A stretch of 64,000 bases of DNA from Rugalucina vietnamica. Its lineage: Eukaryota > Mollusca > Bivalvia > Lucinida > Lucinidae. The position numbers were made by a program, and so were the translations under genes. Shown here one piece after another: positions 10,480 to 20,877 of the stretch. Within the stretch, counting starts at the first letter, position 1. Each line of letters starts with the position of its first letter. A model generated the notes under the pieces. That model was not told the origin of the DNA. It searched no databases and saw only the letters and a list, made by a program, of their open reading frames with translations. The DNA is taken from NCBI GenBank assembly GCA_964017185.1, contig OZ024870.1, forward strand, positions 30,217,621 to 30,281,620. The letters are read 5' to 3'.

Positions 10480-11880
10480 CCCCCGGGGTTGGGCCATATT
10501 TGACCCCAGGGGCAAGATTGGCATGATTAATGTAGAGCTCCACATGACAATGTTGTATATCAAATATACAAGCTTTGTGTCATGCTGTTGCAGAGAAGAT
10601 TTTTTCATATATTTCCATTATAAGTCTATGGTAGATAATGACATGCCTGGGGCGTGGCCTGTATGGACCCCAGGGGCATCGTTGGCAGGATTTATAAAGA
10701 GGAACACTATACATTGCTACATACAAAATATGAAAGCTCTGGGCCTTGCGGTTTCGGAGAAGATTTTTTTATGTTTTTCCCATGACGCCCCCGGGGCGGG
10801 GCCCGTGTGGATCACAGGGGCACGGTTGGCAGGATTTATAAAGAGGAACACTATATATTGCTACAAACAAAATATGAAAGCTCTGGGCCTTGTGGTTTCG
10901 GAGAAGAAGATTTTTTTAATGTTTTATCCATGACCCCCCCGGGGCGGGGCCCATATGGACCCCAGGGGCACGGTTGGCAGGATTTATAAAGAGGACCACC
11001 ATACATTACTACTGACAAAATATGAAAGCTCTGGGCCTTGTGGTTTTGGAGAAGAAGATTTTTTATGTTTTTACCCATTGTAAGTCTATGGGAGCTAATG
11101 ACCCACGGGGCGGGGCAATTTTTGACCCCCAGGGCATGATTGGCAGGATTTATATAGAGGACCACTAAACATTGCTACATACAAAATATGAAAGCTTTGG
11201 GCCTTGTGGTTTTGGAGAAGAAGACTTTTTTATGTTTTGCCCATGACGCCCCCGGGGCGGGGCCCCTGTGGACCACAGAGGCACAGTCGGCAGGATTTAT
11301 AAAGAGGATCACTATATATTGCAAAAAAACAAAATATGAAAGCTCTGGGCCTTGTGGTTTCGGAGAAGAAGACTTTTTTATGTTTTACCCATGACCCCCC
11401 CGGGGCGGGGCCCGTATGGACCCCAGGGGTACGGTTGGCAGGATTTATAAAGAGGACCACTATACTTTGCTACTGACAAAATATGAAAGCTCTGGGCCTT
11501 GTGGTTTTGGAGAAGAAGATTTTTTATGTTTTTCCCATTGCAAGTCTATGGGAGCTAATGACCCCCGGGGCGGGGCCATATTTGACCCCAGGGGCATGAT
11601 TGGCAGGATTTATATAGAGGACCACTAAACATTGCTACATACAAAATATGAAAGCTCTGGGCCTTGTGGTTTTGGAGAAGAAGATTTTTTTATGTTTTGC
11701 CCCATCACGCCCCCGGGGCAGGGCCCGTATGGACCCCAGTGGCACGGTAGGCAGGATTTATAAAGAGGACCATTATACATTGCTACACATTAAATATGAA
11801 AGCTCTGGGCCTTGTGGTTTCGGAGAAGAAGATTTTTATATGTTTTTCCCATTGTAAGTCTATGGGAGCTATCCGTTGCC
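10480..11880 (+). repeat. Tandem array with three-unit higher-order structure
   Basis: Using GGCAGGATTTATA as an anchor, units start at 10520 (diverged), 10684, 10828, 10977, 11142, 11289, 11437, 11602 and 11750. Intervals are 164, 144, 149, 165, 147, 148, 165 and 148. The longer interval recurs every third unit and carries AAGTCTATGGGAGCTAATGA. The units following it (11142, 11602) share TATATAGAGGACCACTAAAC. Confidence 0.88.
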
Positions 11881-12011
11881 ATGGAAACCAATGTTCTGAT
11901 CCGACCTGGCCCAAAACCTAATACAACCTTTCCCCCTCCTCAATGATGCTTTAGATAAAATTTGGTCACGATTGGCCTTGTTGTCTTAGAGATATTGAAG
12001 TTTGAAAATGT

Positions 12012-12072
12012 GGACGGACGGACGCACAGACGCACGGACGGACGCACAGACGCACGGACGGACGGACGCCGG
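12012..12072 (+). repeat. GGAC/GCAC microsatellite
   Basis: Interrupted tetranucleotide repeat of GGAC with GCACAGAC interruptions, inside the 3' part of the pearl-like element. Confidence 0.9.
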
Positions 12073-12188
12073 CTCGACTACTATACTATAAGCTCACCTT
12101 GTGAGCCTTCGGCTCAGGTGAGCTAAAAATGTAGACCTGTACTTATATGAATAACATGTTCACAGCCGGGCACTTCCTAAAATGAAAT

Positions 12189-12421
12189 GAGCCACCTCGT
12201 GGAAAAACAACAATATGGTTTCCAAACAGGTCCGACACAAACCGGCCTGTACAAGCACAGAAAAGAGCTAGAACCTTGAAATTTCGGATTTAAGTAGAAG
12301 AGGAATTGTACTATCCGAATAGCGAAAACAAAGGCGCTGATCAGCTTCGCGGTTACCGCGAAGCTGATCTGCGTCTTTGTCTTCGCATATGCAGATTGTT
12401 GGTTTTCCCATGAGGCGGCTC
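12189..12421 (+). mobile_element. MITE family 1 copy
   Basis: Full copy with GAGCCACC and GGCGGCTC ends and AAAT on both sides. The hairpin near the right end is nearly perfect. Confidence 0.93.
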
Positions 12422-13140
12422 AAATATTGAATCTTATTTTAGATGCGCACTACAGAAAATTATCCTCCGATCATTAGCAAATTTGCACCTTCTTTTTTTG
12501 CTGTGCAACATTAAGCTCAGAAAGAATGAGCTTATTCATTCTGTAATCATAATCATGCATGATAATTATCGAGACTCGTATTGAGAAAATTAGCCAAACA
12601 GCATGTTATTTTAAATATATCAGAAATATATTTTGTTTGTTTGCAGTTTATAATCCCTGCCAACAATTTTTTAGTGATGTCAAGATTGAACCACATAACT
12701 TTTCGAGGATATTTACCAGTACTATCGGAGTTAATAGAGAGGTTGAGAAAATAAACTTGTAACGTGTACGTGTACTTGTAGCTTTATTTACCCGTACACG
12801 ATCGTTTTGAGTGTAAAATCGTTTGAGAAAATCGAACGTGTACGTGTAGATTTCATAAAGTATATACAGCTGAATTTTTTTATTGTTTATACATGTGTCG
12901 ATTCGCCTTTGGTCAGATATACTTCGGCTGCACGTGCAAAACGATTTGGCAACGCTTCATCGAACTTCGTTTCTGCTTGTACCTACCTGACCTATCGATG
13001 GAAACATATAAAGAAAACTTACAAGTCGCAAATTTATTTCATTCACAGCCTAACTGATTCTCAACGTGTAGCGAGTATTTTGAACTTGTAATAAATGACG
13101 AAGTTTGGGGATAAAACTGTTCTACACGTACACGTACAAG
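12422..13140. other. Region upstream of non-LTR element; nothing recognised
   Basis: It includes several CGTGTACGTGTAC-type alternating motifs between 12765 and 13140. These may be the insertion context or a decayed 5' UTR of the non-LTR element. No coding domain was found. Confidence 0.4.
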
Positions 13141-14565
13141 TTACAAGTTCATTTAGTATTGGAGCGTGTAGTAGAAGGACTCATCCGACAAAGAGTTGGG
13201 ATTGATGAGATGCAGTGTGGGTTTATGTCAGGTCGTGGCACTACAGATGCGATTTTCATTGTCCGTCAACTACAAGAGAAGCACTTAGCTGCTAACAAGC
13301 TGCTCTACATGGCCTTCGTTGATCTGGAAAAAGCATTCGATCGGGTCCCACGGGATGTCATCTGGTGGGCAATGCGAAAATTAGGAATCGACGAGTGGCT
13401 AGTGCGCCTTGTCCAGTCCATATATAAAGACGTTAGAAGTAGGGTAAGAGTTGGCAGTGGATACAGTGAGGAGTTTGGTGTCAAAGTAGGTGTTCATCAG
13501 GGCTCTGTCCTAAGCCCGCTTCTCTTCATCATTGTGTTAGAGGCTTTATCCAGGGAGTTCCGAACAGGCTGCCCTTGGGAGCTGTTGTATGCAGATGACT
13601 TGATGATTAGTGCTGAGTCCATGGAGGAACTATTGGTAAAGCTGAAGACATGGAAAGCAGAGATGGAGAGGAAAGGCCTTCGAGTGAACATGGGGAAGAC
13701 AAAGATCATGGTCTCTGGCCCCAATCTGGACCTTCTGAAAAAATCTGGAAAGGATCCCTGTGGCGTCTGTCAGACAGGTGTAGGAAGAAATGCTATCTTC
13801 TGTGGTGGCTGCTTGTCCTGGATCCACAAGAAATGCAGCGGAATCAAAGGCCCCTTGCGCCCTGATCCTGATTTCAGATGTGCTCGCTGCCTAGGAAAGG
13901 CACGTCCAATAGATGGAAGACTAGTGAAGGAGGTTCAGGTTGATGACGAAACAGTTGAGGCTGTTCCAGAGTTCTGTTATCTGGGAGACATGCTTTCTGC
14001 TGGTGGTGGTTGTGAACTGGCTGCAATAACGCGTTGCAAATCCGCTTGGGGCAAGTTCCGACAGTTACTCCCCCTACTCACTAACCGCAATCTGCCACTT
14101 TTGACCAGAGGTCGAGTTTATTCAACTTGTGTGAGAAGTGTAATGCTGCATGCGGCAGAAACATGGGCCATGACTGTGGCTACACTTAACCACCTATGGC
14201 GCAATGACCGTGCGATGATCCGCTGGATCTGTAATGTCAAGGCGAATGATGAAGTAAGCTCAGACTCCCTTCTTTCAAAGCTTGGACTTCAGGATATAGA
14301 TGTGGTGCTTTGCTCCAGCAGAATGAGATGGTATGGACACGTAGAGCGCAGCAAAGGCTGGATTGCTCAAGTACGCAAGCTGAACATAGTTGCACAGAAA
14401 AGATCTGGCAAGCCAAGGAAATCATGGGATGAAGTGTTGTTAGACGACAGAAAAAAGCTAGGAATGGATACTGCTGATCCTCAGAATCGCTCAGAGTGGA
14501 GAGGTCGTCTAAGAAGGAGACTTGTCAAACAAGTCCAACCCTCAGTAGAGGACAACGGACTATAA
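13105..14565 (+). CDS. Non-LTR reverse transcriptase with PHD-like finger (partial)
   Basis: An open frame of 486 codons, uninterrupted. RT block motifs in order are GFMSGRGTTDA at residues 39-49, the motif A aspartate at 73 (FVDLEKAFDR), HQGSVLSPLL at 131-140, and the catalytic YADD at 162-165. Residues 219-262 carry C-x2-C-x10-C-x2-C-x4-H-x2-C-x14-C-x2-C, which is a C4HC3 PHD-type spacing. The C-terminal part has the RMRWYGHVER block and basic W-rich tail seen in RTE/L2-like elements. The first 20 or so residues are probably flanking sequence read in frame by chance, so the start codon is not meaningful. The N-terminal endonuclease is missing. The reverse transcriptase copies element RNA at a nicked target. 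Confidence 0.85.
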   Translation: MGIKLFYTYTYKLQVHLVLERVVEGLIRQRVGIDEMQCGFMSGRGTTDAIFIVRQLQEKHLAANKLLYMAFVDLEKAFDRVPRDVIWWAMRKLGIDEWLVRLVQSIYKDVRSRVRVGSGYSEEFGVKVGVHQGSVLSPLLFIIVLEALSREFRTGCPWELLYADDLMISAESMEELLVKLKTWKAEMERKGLRVNMGKTKIMVSGPNLDLLKKSGKDPCGVCQTGVGRNAIFCGGCLSWIHKKCSGIKGPLRPDPDFRCARCLGKARPIDGRLVKEVQVDDETVEAVPEFCYLGDMLSAGGGCELAAITRCKSAWGKFRQLLPLLTNRNLPLLTRGRVYSTCVRSVMLHAAETWAMTVATLNHLWRNDRAMIRWICNVKANDEVSSDSLLSKLGLQDIDVVLCSSRMRWYGHVERSKGWIAQVRKLNIVAQKRSGKPRKSWDEVLLDDRKKLGMDTADPQNRSEWRGRLRRRLVKQVQPSVEDNGL

Positions 14566-14572
14566 AACGGAT

Positions 14573-14600
<28 letters not shown>
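13150..14600 (+). mobile_element. 5'-truncated non-LTR retrotransposon
   Basis: The unit consists of an RT-coding frame, a very short 3' UTR and a (GAT)n/(ATG)n tail near 14570-14596. There is no endonuclease domain upstream. The homologous reading begins within the first RT blocks, so the insertion is truncated at its 5' end, as is common for target-primed retroposons. A short 3' UTR with a trinucleotide microsatellite tail is typical of RTE-like clades. The clade assignment is an inference. Confidence 0.82.
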
Positions 14601-14603
<3 letters not shown>

Positions 14604-14702
14604 CAACCTCTCTACTGTGTCTTGCCCAAGGACACAATTTGATGTCATTGGAGAACTACTCCATCCACAAGTCTGATCCTATAACCACTAGGCTACAGTG
14701 AA
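14600..14702 (-). repeat. SINE A-like head
   Basis: On the minus strand a tRNA-like stretch (GCCTAGTGGTTATAGGATCA) is followed by GTGTCCTTGGGCAAGACAC, matching the SINE A body at 29262-29282. It abuts the tail of the non-LTR element. Confidence 0.55.
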
Positions 14703-14754
14703 CCTAGAAACGAATTTCAAAATGCACCATATAGAAAATATACACCCGGAAATT

Positions 14755-14935
14755 CCTCTATCTTATGAGTCCCATCATGGGTATACCAGCTTTATACCTA
14801 TGCGAAAACAAAGACACAGATCAGCGCCTTGTTATAGCTTCACAAATTGTAATATTTCTCTTGGTCTTAAAATTAAAATTTCAAGCTGCTATAGCCATCT
14901 TCTGGTCAGAAACCTTGCGTTGTAGATCAAATTAC
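14755..14935 (-). mobile_element. Decayed MITE family 1 copy
   Basis: Retains TATGCGAAAACAAAGACACAG, a degraded hairpin and TTCTGGTCAGAAACC. The right terminus is missing. Its right end runs into the duplicated exon copy. Confidence 0.5.
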
Positions 14936-15010
14936 ATTACCTGGTTGGCAGGTACATTCCGCAGCTAGAGACCCTTCACAACCTGACATGTAGCGTTATT
15001 GAGACAAACT
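14921..15010 (-). pseudogene. Decayed duplicate of EGF exon 15077-15222
   Basis: This segment repeats the exon's 3' half and its donor site (minus strand CCAACCAG/GTAATG and the following ATTTGAT). Compared with 15056-15160 it lacks ten bases (TGGTACTGGA), which shifts the frame and brings in a TAG. Homology stops at about 15010, so the acceptor and first cysteines are missing. It is therefore a broken tandem copy and not an alternative exon. Confidence 0.85.
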
Positions 15011-15076
15011 GCTGGAGAACACTGGAATCAAACCCACAAGGTGAGTGGTTTAGAATTTTCTATCAAATTACATTAC

Positions 15077-15222
15077 CTGGTTGGCAAGTACACTCTGCGG
15101 CGAGAGACCCTCCAGTACCATTCACGACCCGACATGTTGCGTTATTGAGACAGACAGTGGTTCCTTTAGGGTGGCAGGGGTTGTCAAACTGGCAGTAGGC
15201 ACCAAAGTGGGCACCGTCACAT
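15077..15222 (-). CDS. Multi-EGF gene, exon (EGF1 end, EGF2)
   Basis: Minus-strand exon of 146 bp: one base, 48 codons, one base, so phase 2 in and phase 1 out. The acceptor is TTCTATTTTCAG and the donor is CCAACCAG/GTAATG. It completes EGF1 (CDGAHFGAYC) and encodes EGF2 with C-x7-C-x5-C-x14-C-x-C. The sixth cysteine of EGF2 comes from exon 5995-6135. Two N-glycosylation sequons (NAT, NGT) lie in EGF2. It is separated from the next exon by 8.9 kb and from the previous one by 26.3 kb. Confidence 0.88.
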
Positions 15223-15307
15223 CTGAAAATAGAACAATAGGGTAAGTGAAAAATAAAAAAAAATAAAAAATGGCAAAAAAAGGTGTAAAAGGCTTAATTA
15301 TTGAGGT

Positions 15308-15557
15308 CCAGGGTCGATTTGTTCAAAATCAACGACATTGTTAGTTAACGATTTGCTAAAATTTCAAACATGAATATTACAAATACACTGTTATTTTTTT
15401 GTTGATAAAATGTGAGAATCCTTTGCAATGCTAAGGATTCTCACATTTTATCAACAAAAAATAGCAGTGTATTTGCTTGTGTAGTCAGCATTTACTTAAC
15501 GAGTTGAGGTCTTAACAATAACTTTAAGCTAACAAAGTTTTGAACAACTGGCCCCAG
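15308..15557. mobile_element. MITE family 2 copy
   Basis: A full palindromic copy ending in TTTTGAACAACTGGCCCCAG. The inner AAATACACTGTTATTTTTT/AAAAAATAGCAGTGTATTT pairing is present. Confidence 0.85.
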
Positions 15558-15572
15558 ATTCTCACACCTCTT

Positions 15573-15774
15573 ATCCAGAGACAACCAATGCGACTGAGAA
15601 CAACCAATGCTGATGAAATCCATGCAAGGTTGTATGATGTAAATACTGGAAACAACTTGCCATGGATCAAAACAATCCGTGGCAAGTTGTTCGCAAACAG
15701 ATACTTACTCCCTTTTGTCACTCATTGATTTCATCTGTGTTGGTTGTTCTTAGTTGCATTGGTTGTCTCTGGAT
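15573..15774. mobile_element. MITE family 7 copy
   Basis: Ends ATCCAGAGACAACCAATGCG and its complement; inner pairing CAACTTGCCATGGAT with ATCCGTGGCAAGTTG. It lies 16 bp beyond a MITE family 2 copy. Relatives occur at 25930-26250 and 29647-29765. Confidence 0.8.
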
Positions 15775-15934
15775 TCAGTGTGCATTGGGAAATCTTTGCT
15801 TCAAATGAAGCTATGTTGATTCAAGATAGATAACTCCTAACAAAATACTGGCTAACTGTACATTGAGTTATCTCTCTTTATACAGATGTTACCGTAGATC
15901 TACTTAACACAGCTCATGTCACCCTGACAATATA

Positions 15935-16140
15935 TTTGTTTGTTTGTTTGTATTGAGGTTTAACGTCCCAGTCAACAACAATTTTTCAGTCATGTCGGCA
16001 CAGAGCCAACACTTCCTGGGTTTAACCAGTACTGTAGGGAGTTAATAAGTCTTGCTCAAGGACACAACACGCCTGTAGGGATCGAACCCAGGACCTCTCG
16101 ATTCGGAGTCCGACACTCTACCACTACCCCACCGTGCTCA
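15935..16140 (-). repeat. SINE A copy, full length
   Basis: On the minus strand a tRNA-like head has box A (TGGGGTAGTGGTAGAGTG) and box B (GGTTCGATCCC). The body contains CTTGAGCAAGAC and GACATGACTGAAAAATTGTTG, with GGGACGTTAAACC and a (CAAA)n tail. It is a tRNA-derived SINE and not a functional tRNA gene. Confidence 0.88.
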
Positions 16141-16310
16141 CTAATGACATTATATTGTCTAATACATACACATACAGATACTAAAGCAACCCTGAGCATG
16201 TCACTGACTTGGTCAACCTCTCATCTGCCACAATGTCAATTCTTAGAAAGTTTTATATATCAACAATTGACAGGGAAAGTAACAAAGACTTAAACAATGG
16301 TATACTATAC

Positions 16311-16541
16311 GAGCCATGACTCGAGAAAACCAGTCTTTGGGGTTTCCAACCAGGTCCGACACAAACCGGTCTGTGCAGCTACAGTAGATGGATAAAAGCT
16401 TGAAATTTAAGAAGAAGAGGAATTGTACTATCCGTGTAGCGAAAACAAATGCGCTGATGATCAGCTTCTCAGTTACTGCGAAGCTGATCTGCGCCTTTGT
16501 TTTCGCATAGGCAAAAATCCGGTTTTCTCATGATGCGGCTC
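16311..16541 (+). mobile_element. MITE family 1 copy
   Basis: Ends GAGCCATGACTCGAGAAAACC and GATGCGGCTC. Flanks are ATAC and ATAT, one mismatch from a perfect duplication. Confidence 0.9.
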
Positions 16542-18221
16542 ATATAAGAGTAATTCATGCTTTTAAAGTTAAAGCTCTTAGAAAAGTTTCCACTGAATAC
16601 TTTGCTTTATGCATATTCTGTATTTAAGATGCCAACTTTTCAACTCCATGAAATCGGGCTAAATCGGTACAGGACTTCTTGAAACGCAGTTTGAACACAT
16701 GGTTTATGAAACTGCGCACTCAAAACACTTCATGCCTCATTACAAATTTTGGATAATAATTTTCACAATACCAGCACTTGACTGACAAGCTATTTGCCAG
16801 CACCTAATTATATTAAAACTGCAAATAAAATGTAATTTGAATGCACCAAATATAAGTGTGTCTGACATTTGAGAAGCCACTTAGAGCTTCTAGACCCTTG
16901 AAAAAGAAAATATGACATCACTCTGCTGTCTGCAAACAGATGTAGAAGCTTAAAGGGGTCCGATTTAGATCAAATATGGTACAGTATCCTTACCTGTAAT
17001 TTAAATTATCATATTAGCCATTTCATGAGAAAGCCTGATGTAAGCTGATGTATGCGGAAAAAGCTCTAAGACACAGAGACTAGCTGTTGAACAGCACTGT
17101 TATTGCTTGTATATTAAATATCCGGACCGCTGAATGGGCTAGTTAATGTCTGACTTGGACGGATAACCCTAAATGTTTATTTTTCTCATGCCTTGTTCAT
17201 ATACCCCTATTGTCAACTGTTGATTGCCGGAACTACTTCTTCAAAAGCGAATAAATAATCATACCCCCTAAGCACACTTTTACGCTTTTAATTATGCGAA
17301 TCATACTTTATATGCATTGAGGTATTAAAAAGGCAGCTTTTACACAACATTTTATTAACTTGTACTACTTTTAATAAACTTTTTCAAATGAACAAAAAAG
17401 AAATAAATTGATAAGACCATAGGAATTTATTGACGTGTGCCCTGCATGAGATATAAGGTCAACATAATTTTACAGTATTCGCCCAGCGAGCGTCTTTAGG
17501 GGCTGCCATCTGTTGCCATTGTCACCTGTATGCAAATGAGCCAACGTGAAACAAAACAAATGTGGTAATTAACCTGTGCAGCCTGATACATGAAATAAAG
17601 ACTCACATCAGGCTGGGCATTCTCCAACTTCTATCATAACTACAGCTGATCAGAGTCAACAGAGTGAAAAACTTTTCAAAATTGGCAGATACGAGGTCTG
17701 GCGGTTGGGGCTCATTTGATTTTGTTGGATTTAGTATATATGTGATGGCTCAAACCACTTCCCCTATTTTGTGGGTCTTAAACAATGACAACCATTTAAT
17801 ATGACATCTATCATGATGAAACTGCACTATCCCTTTATATTCATTCAATTTTTCATAAAGGCTCTTATGTAAAAAAGAATCCTGAATAATCCGAAGCCAA
17901 AAATTGTTACTGTTATGTATTCACATTCAAAATTATTGTGAACAGCTTAAAAATAGCATTTTCCATCGATCGAAGCAGTCTCTTTTGGGTTTGTACTGTT
18001 TGGATTTTCTGCCGAAGCTCATGATCATAATGTGTTGGAATAAAAACACCCACAGTTAGTTTTAAATCTAAAATCAGTAGCCAGTTTGAATGAATAGTGA
18101 AAACTCTCACATAATTCACAAATTCACTAAAAAGTTTGGAAATTCAAAACCTGACAAAAAGTGTAGAAATAACATCACAGGACCCATCACCTAACAATAC
18201 AATGTTATTTTATCCACTTAT
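16542..18221. other. Intron, nothing firmly recognised
   Basis: About 1.7 kb of intron of the EGF gene. Only a possible remnant of a MITE 1 terminus (TTTCATGAGAAAGCC) near 17025 was seen. No coding or RNA signal was found. Confidence 0.5.
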
Positions 18222-18463
18222 AACGTGCATGAGAAAACCAATAATTTTGGTTTCCGATCATGTCTGATACAAACTAGCCTGTACAACCACAGAAGCAGGC
18301 TACTAGTAGAAGCTTGAAATTTTGCGTATAAGTAGAGGAGGAATAGTACTATCCATGTAGCGAAAACAAAGGCGCTCATCAGCTGTGCAGTTACTGCACA
18401 GCTGATCTGCGCCTTTGTTTTCACCTAAATATGCAGATTGTTTGTTTTCCAATGCAGTGGCTC
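18222..18463 (+). mobile_element. MITE family 1 copy, left end damaged
   Basis: Retains CATGAGAAAACC, the GCTGTGCAGTTACTGCACAGC hairpin and a degraded right end. The first bases of the left terminus are lost. Confidence 0.82.
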
Positions 18464-18507
18464 AAATGGAGTCCTTCCAGAGACTATAGGGCTGCTAAGA
18501 ACCATAC

Positions 18508-18531
18508 AGAGTGAGGGGGGGGGGGGGGGGG
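18508..18531. repeat. Poly-G run
   Basis: A G-homopolymer tract of about 18 bases preceded by GTGAGG. Its length may be unreliable in the assembly. Confidence 0.85.
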
Positions 18532-18942
18532 TGGTGCCCTAATTCTCTAGCTATCTCAAACCCTCAATGCATTCATACAACATCTACAAAATTCACTTAT
18601 ACTAATTTGATTTGACATAAAAATCAGTGATACTGATTTTTTGTTGTTTCTTCATTCACAATTCAGTCTGCATTACTGAATACAACTTTAATAATGAGAT
18701 TATTTAGCGATAATACCACACTCCACTGTTTGCTCAAGAGACTAGGCGGCATACCCCTTGACCTACTTTGGGAAGATAAATTTACTTTGTTTTTGAAAAC
18801 CGATCAACTGTCCCGAGACTGATACGATACTACGAGATTTTGTCATCATTCTACAGGCATATAAATAATCCTTAGTCACGATAAACACAGCAAATCATTA
18901 TTAAAACCATATCAAAACTATGGCCCCCATAGAATGATAAAT

Positions 18943-19174
18943 GAGCCGCCTCGTGGGAAAACCAACAATGTAGTTTCCGACCAGGCCAGACACAAACCAG
19001 CCTGTACAGTCACAGAAGCAGGGTAAAAGCTTGAGATTTTGGATTTAAGAAGAAGAGACATTGTACTATCTGTGGCGGAAACAAAGGCGCTGATCAGCTT
19101 TGCAGTTTCGGCCAAGTTGGTCTGCGCCTTTGTTTTCGCCTATGCAGATTGTTGGTGTTCCCATGAGGCGGCTC
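18943..19174 (+). mobile_element. MITE family 1 copy
   Basis: Ends GAGCCGCCTCGTGGGAAAACC and GAGGCGGCTC. Flanks AAAT and ATAT differ at one base. Confidence 0.9.
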
Positions 19175-19353
19175 ATATGAGGCAAATATTAAAACAAAAA
19201 AATCATTTATCTCAAGAAACAAAAGGGTATTCTTCCTATTATTACCATTACAAAGCTAATCTATAGCGTTGGACAGATTTTGATGCAATACCAAAGAGCT
19301 TTATAAAGTGCTGATTTTGAAAGCAGAAATGTAAAGATTTCGAAATTATACAC

Positions 19354-19571
19354 GAGCCGCTGCATGAGAAAACCAACAATTTGCATATGCGAAAACAAAG
19401 GCGCAGACCAGCTTTGCGGTATAAACCTTTGTTTTCGCTACACAGATAGTACATTCCCTCTTCTTCTTAAATTCGAAATCTCAAGCTTCTAGCCTGTTTC
19501 TGTGACTGTACAGGCTGTTTGGGACGGACCTGGTCCGAACCCAAATTGTTGGTTTTCTCACCCACAGGCTC
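19354..19571 (-). mobile_element. MITE family 1 copy
   Basis: Ends GAGCCGCTGCATGAGAAAACC and CACAGGCTC, flanked by ACAC on both sides. The hairpin is partly deleted. Confidence 0.88.
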
Positions 19572-19599
19572 ACACCGTATTCACTCTAATAAACGCTCT

Positions 19600-19820
19600 G
19601 AGTCCTTTAACCCATATTTGGTGAATGGACTTTCCCATAATTATCAATTGGGTGAGTCCACTTTCATTTTTAGAGGTGTTAGGAGTGATTTTTAATTTTA
19701 ATATCATTATTCGCTGAAATTCCTCCAAGCAAACAGAATAGCCCCAGATGGGACGCCATGTTCTGCAGCGTCACATCTGGGGCTATTCTGTTTGCCTATG
19801 TCCCATAAAAGGCAGAAAAA
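19600..19820 (+). mobile_element. MITE family 5 copy
   Basis: The right part is a palindrome (AGCAAACAGAATAGCCCCAG and its complement). The left part carries GACTTTCCCATAATTATCAA. A second copy in the same orientation lies at 20420-20645. Confidence 0.7.
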
Positions 19821-19885
19821 AGCAAACTACAGTAGTACAGACAAAATGTTACACATACAGGATATTGTCTTGATGCAATGCATCA

Positions 19886-19908
19886 CCAAAAAAAAAAAAA
19901 AAAAAAAA
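19886..19908. repeat. Poly-A run
   Basis: An A tract of about 21 bases in AT-rich DNA; possibly the tail of an unrecognised retroposed copy. Confidence 0.8.
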
Positions 19909-20284
19909 ATTAAAAATTATAAAATAAATAAATACAGATTTGTTTTGCAAATTCAGAGAAAATAAAATGAACCTCTTTTTTTAAATAATTGAAAAAGTCA
20001 AGAAAACAATTCAATAAAGAACAATTAAGTTCATTGACAAGATAATTGTGTTGATTATCGTGCCATCCGCCAATCTCTCCCAGTCTTGATAAGGTGTTAT
20101 AGCTAGTGAAATATTCATATGTCGGCTAGAATTTGATTGTCTTTACAAAACCTAATGAATGGATCAGTTGAAGACAAAATTCTTGACACCGGCACACTTC
20201 ATTTAGAAATGACTGAGCCAACATTTGAATTGAAATAACTCAGATTTGTGTTAAACTTTGTTTGTTTGATGCAAGGTTTGTCAT

Positions 20285-20395
20285 TCCATTTAACAATTTT
20301 TCAGTCATGTCAGGATGGAAGAGTCGGATTCAAACAGTTGACCTCTAAACCTGAAATTTGACATGCTAACCATGCACTGAGCCACACCGTTTGCC
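20285..20395 (-). repeat. SINE A-like copy, diverged
   Basis: The plus strand shows CAATTTTTCAGTCATGTCAGG followed by a tRNA-like complement with GATTCAAAC. It is the reverse of the SINE A layout and lacks the poly-CAAA tail. Confidence 0.5.
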
Positions 20396-20419
20396 TATAA
20401 CCATCTATTGCTATAATCC

Positions 20420-20645
20420 AGATAGTAACCTGTTTATTAAGAATTGACTTTCCCATTGTTATCATTTGGGTGAGACCACTGTCATTATTAGGGGCATCAG
20501 GGGTGATTTTGAATTTTTATTCAATTTATCAATAATATTTCTGTAAGCAAACAGAAAATAGCCCCAGACGTGATGCCATGTTCTGCGGCATCACATATGG
20601 GACTATACTGTTTGCCTTATGTCCCACAAAAAGGGTGCCAGGCTT
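20420..20645 (+). mobile_element. MITE family 5 copy
   Basis: The same order of blocks as 19600-19820: GACTTTCCCATTGTTATCAT, then a palindrome around AATAGCCCCAGAC. Confidence 0.7.
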
Positions 20646-20877
20646 ATAGGAGTTAACTTGAAATTTTGTAGGCTTTTTGATAACAGAATCTATGATTGTA
20701 CATCCAGACATGTCCCTATATACATTAATTGTACTGGCAAAATATTAATTAGATAATCCATCATAAATAATACCACTATGTCTGGCATGACATGCATTTG
20801 TATAGAGTTTTCAGAAATGTCAAAGCTGAATTTATAATTAATGAAATTTGGACTTTTTCAGGCATGACATCTTATAT

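Larger units (their letters stand above)
10240..12127 (+). mobile_element. Pearl/Helentron-like element with tandem core
   Basis: A composite element. The left part has GCTCACCTGAG near its start. A tandem core of nine units of 144-165 bp follows at about 10480-11880. Next is a unique 130-bp segment, then a GGAC/GCAC-type microsatellite at 12012-12072. The 3' end is a hairpin (AGCTCACCT…AGGTGAGCT with an inner GAGCC/GGCTC) followed by AA, so the end reads CTAA. The left AGCTCACCTGAG-like block is the inverse of the right hairpin. Tandem cores, an ACGG-type microsatellite and a terminal hairpin match the described pearl family of bivalves and related Helentron-like non-autonomous elements. No Rep/helicase gene is present. 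Confidence 0.7.

Noticed and set aside
10523-11857. Several open frames with repeated KALGLVVSEK-like segments
   Set aside because: Translations of the tandem core of the pearl-like element. Frames shift between units.
10480-11880. Regular spacing suggested a CRISPR-like array
   Set aside because: Units are contiguous and about 150 bp with no spacers. This is a eukaryotic genome with spliced genes.
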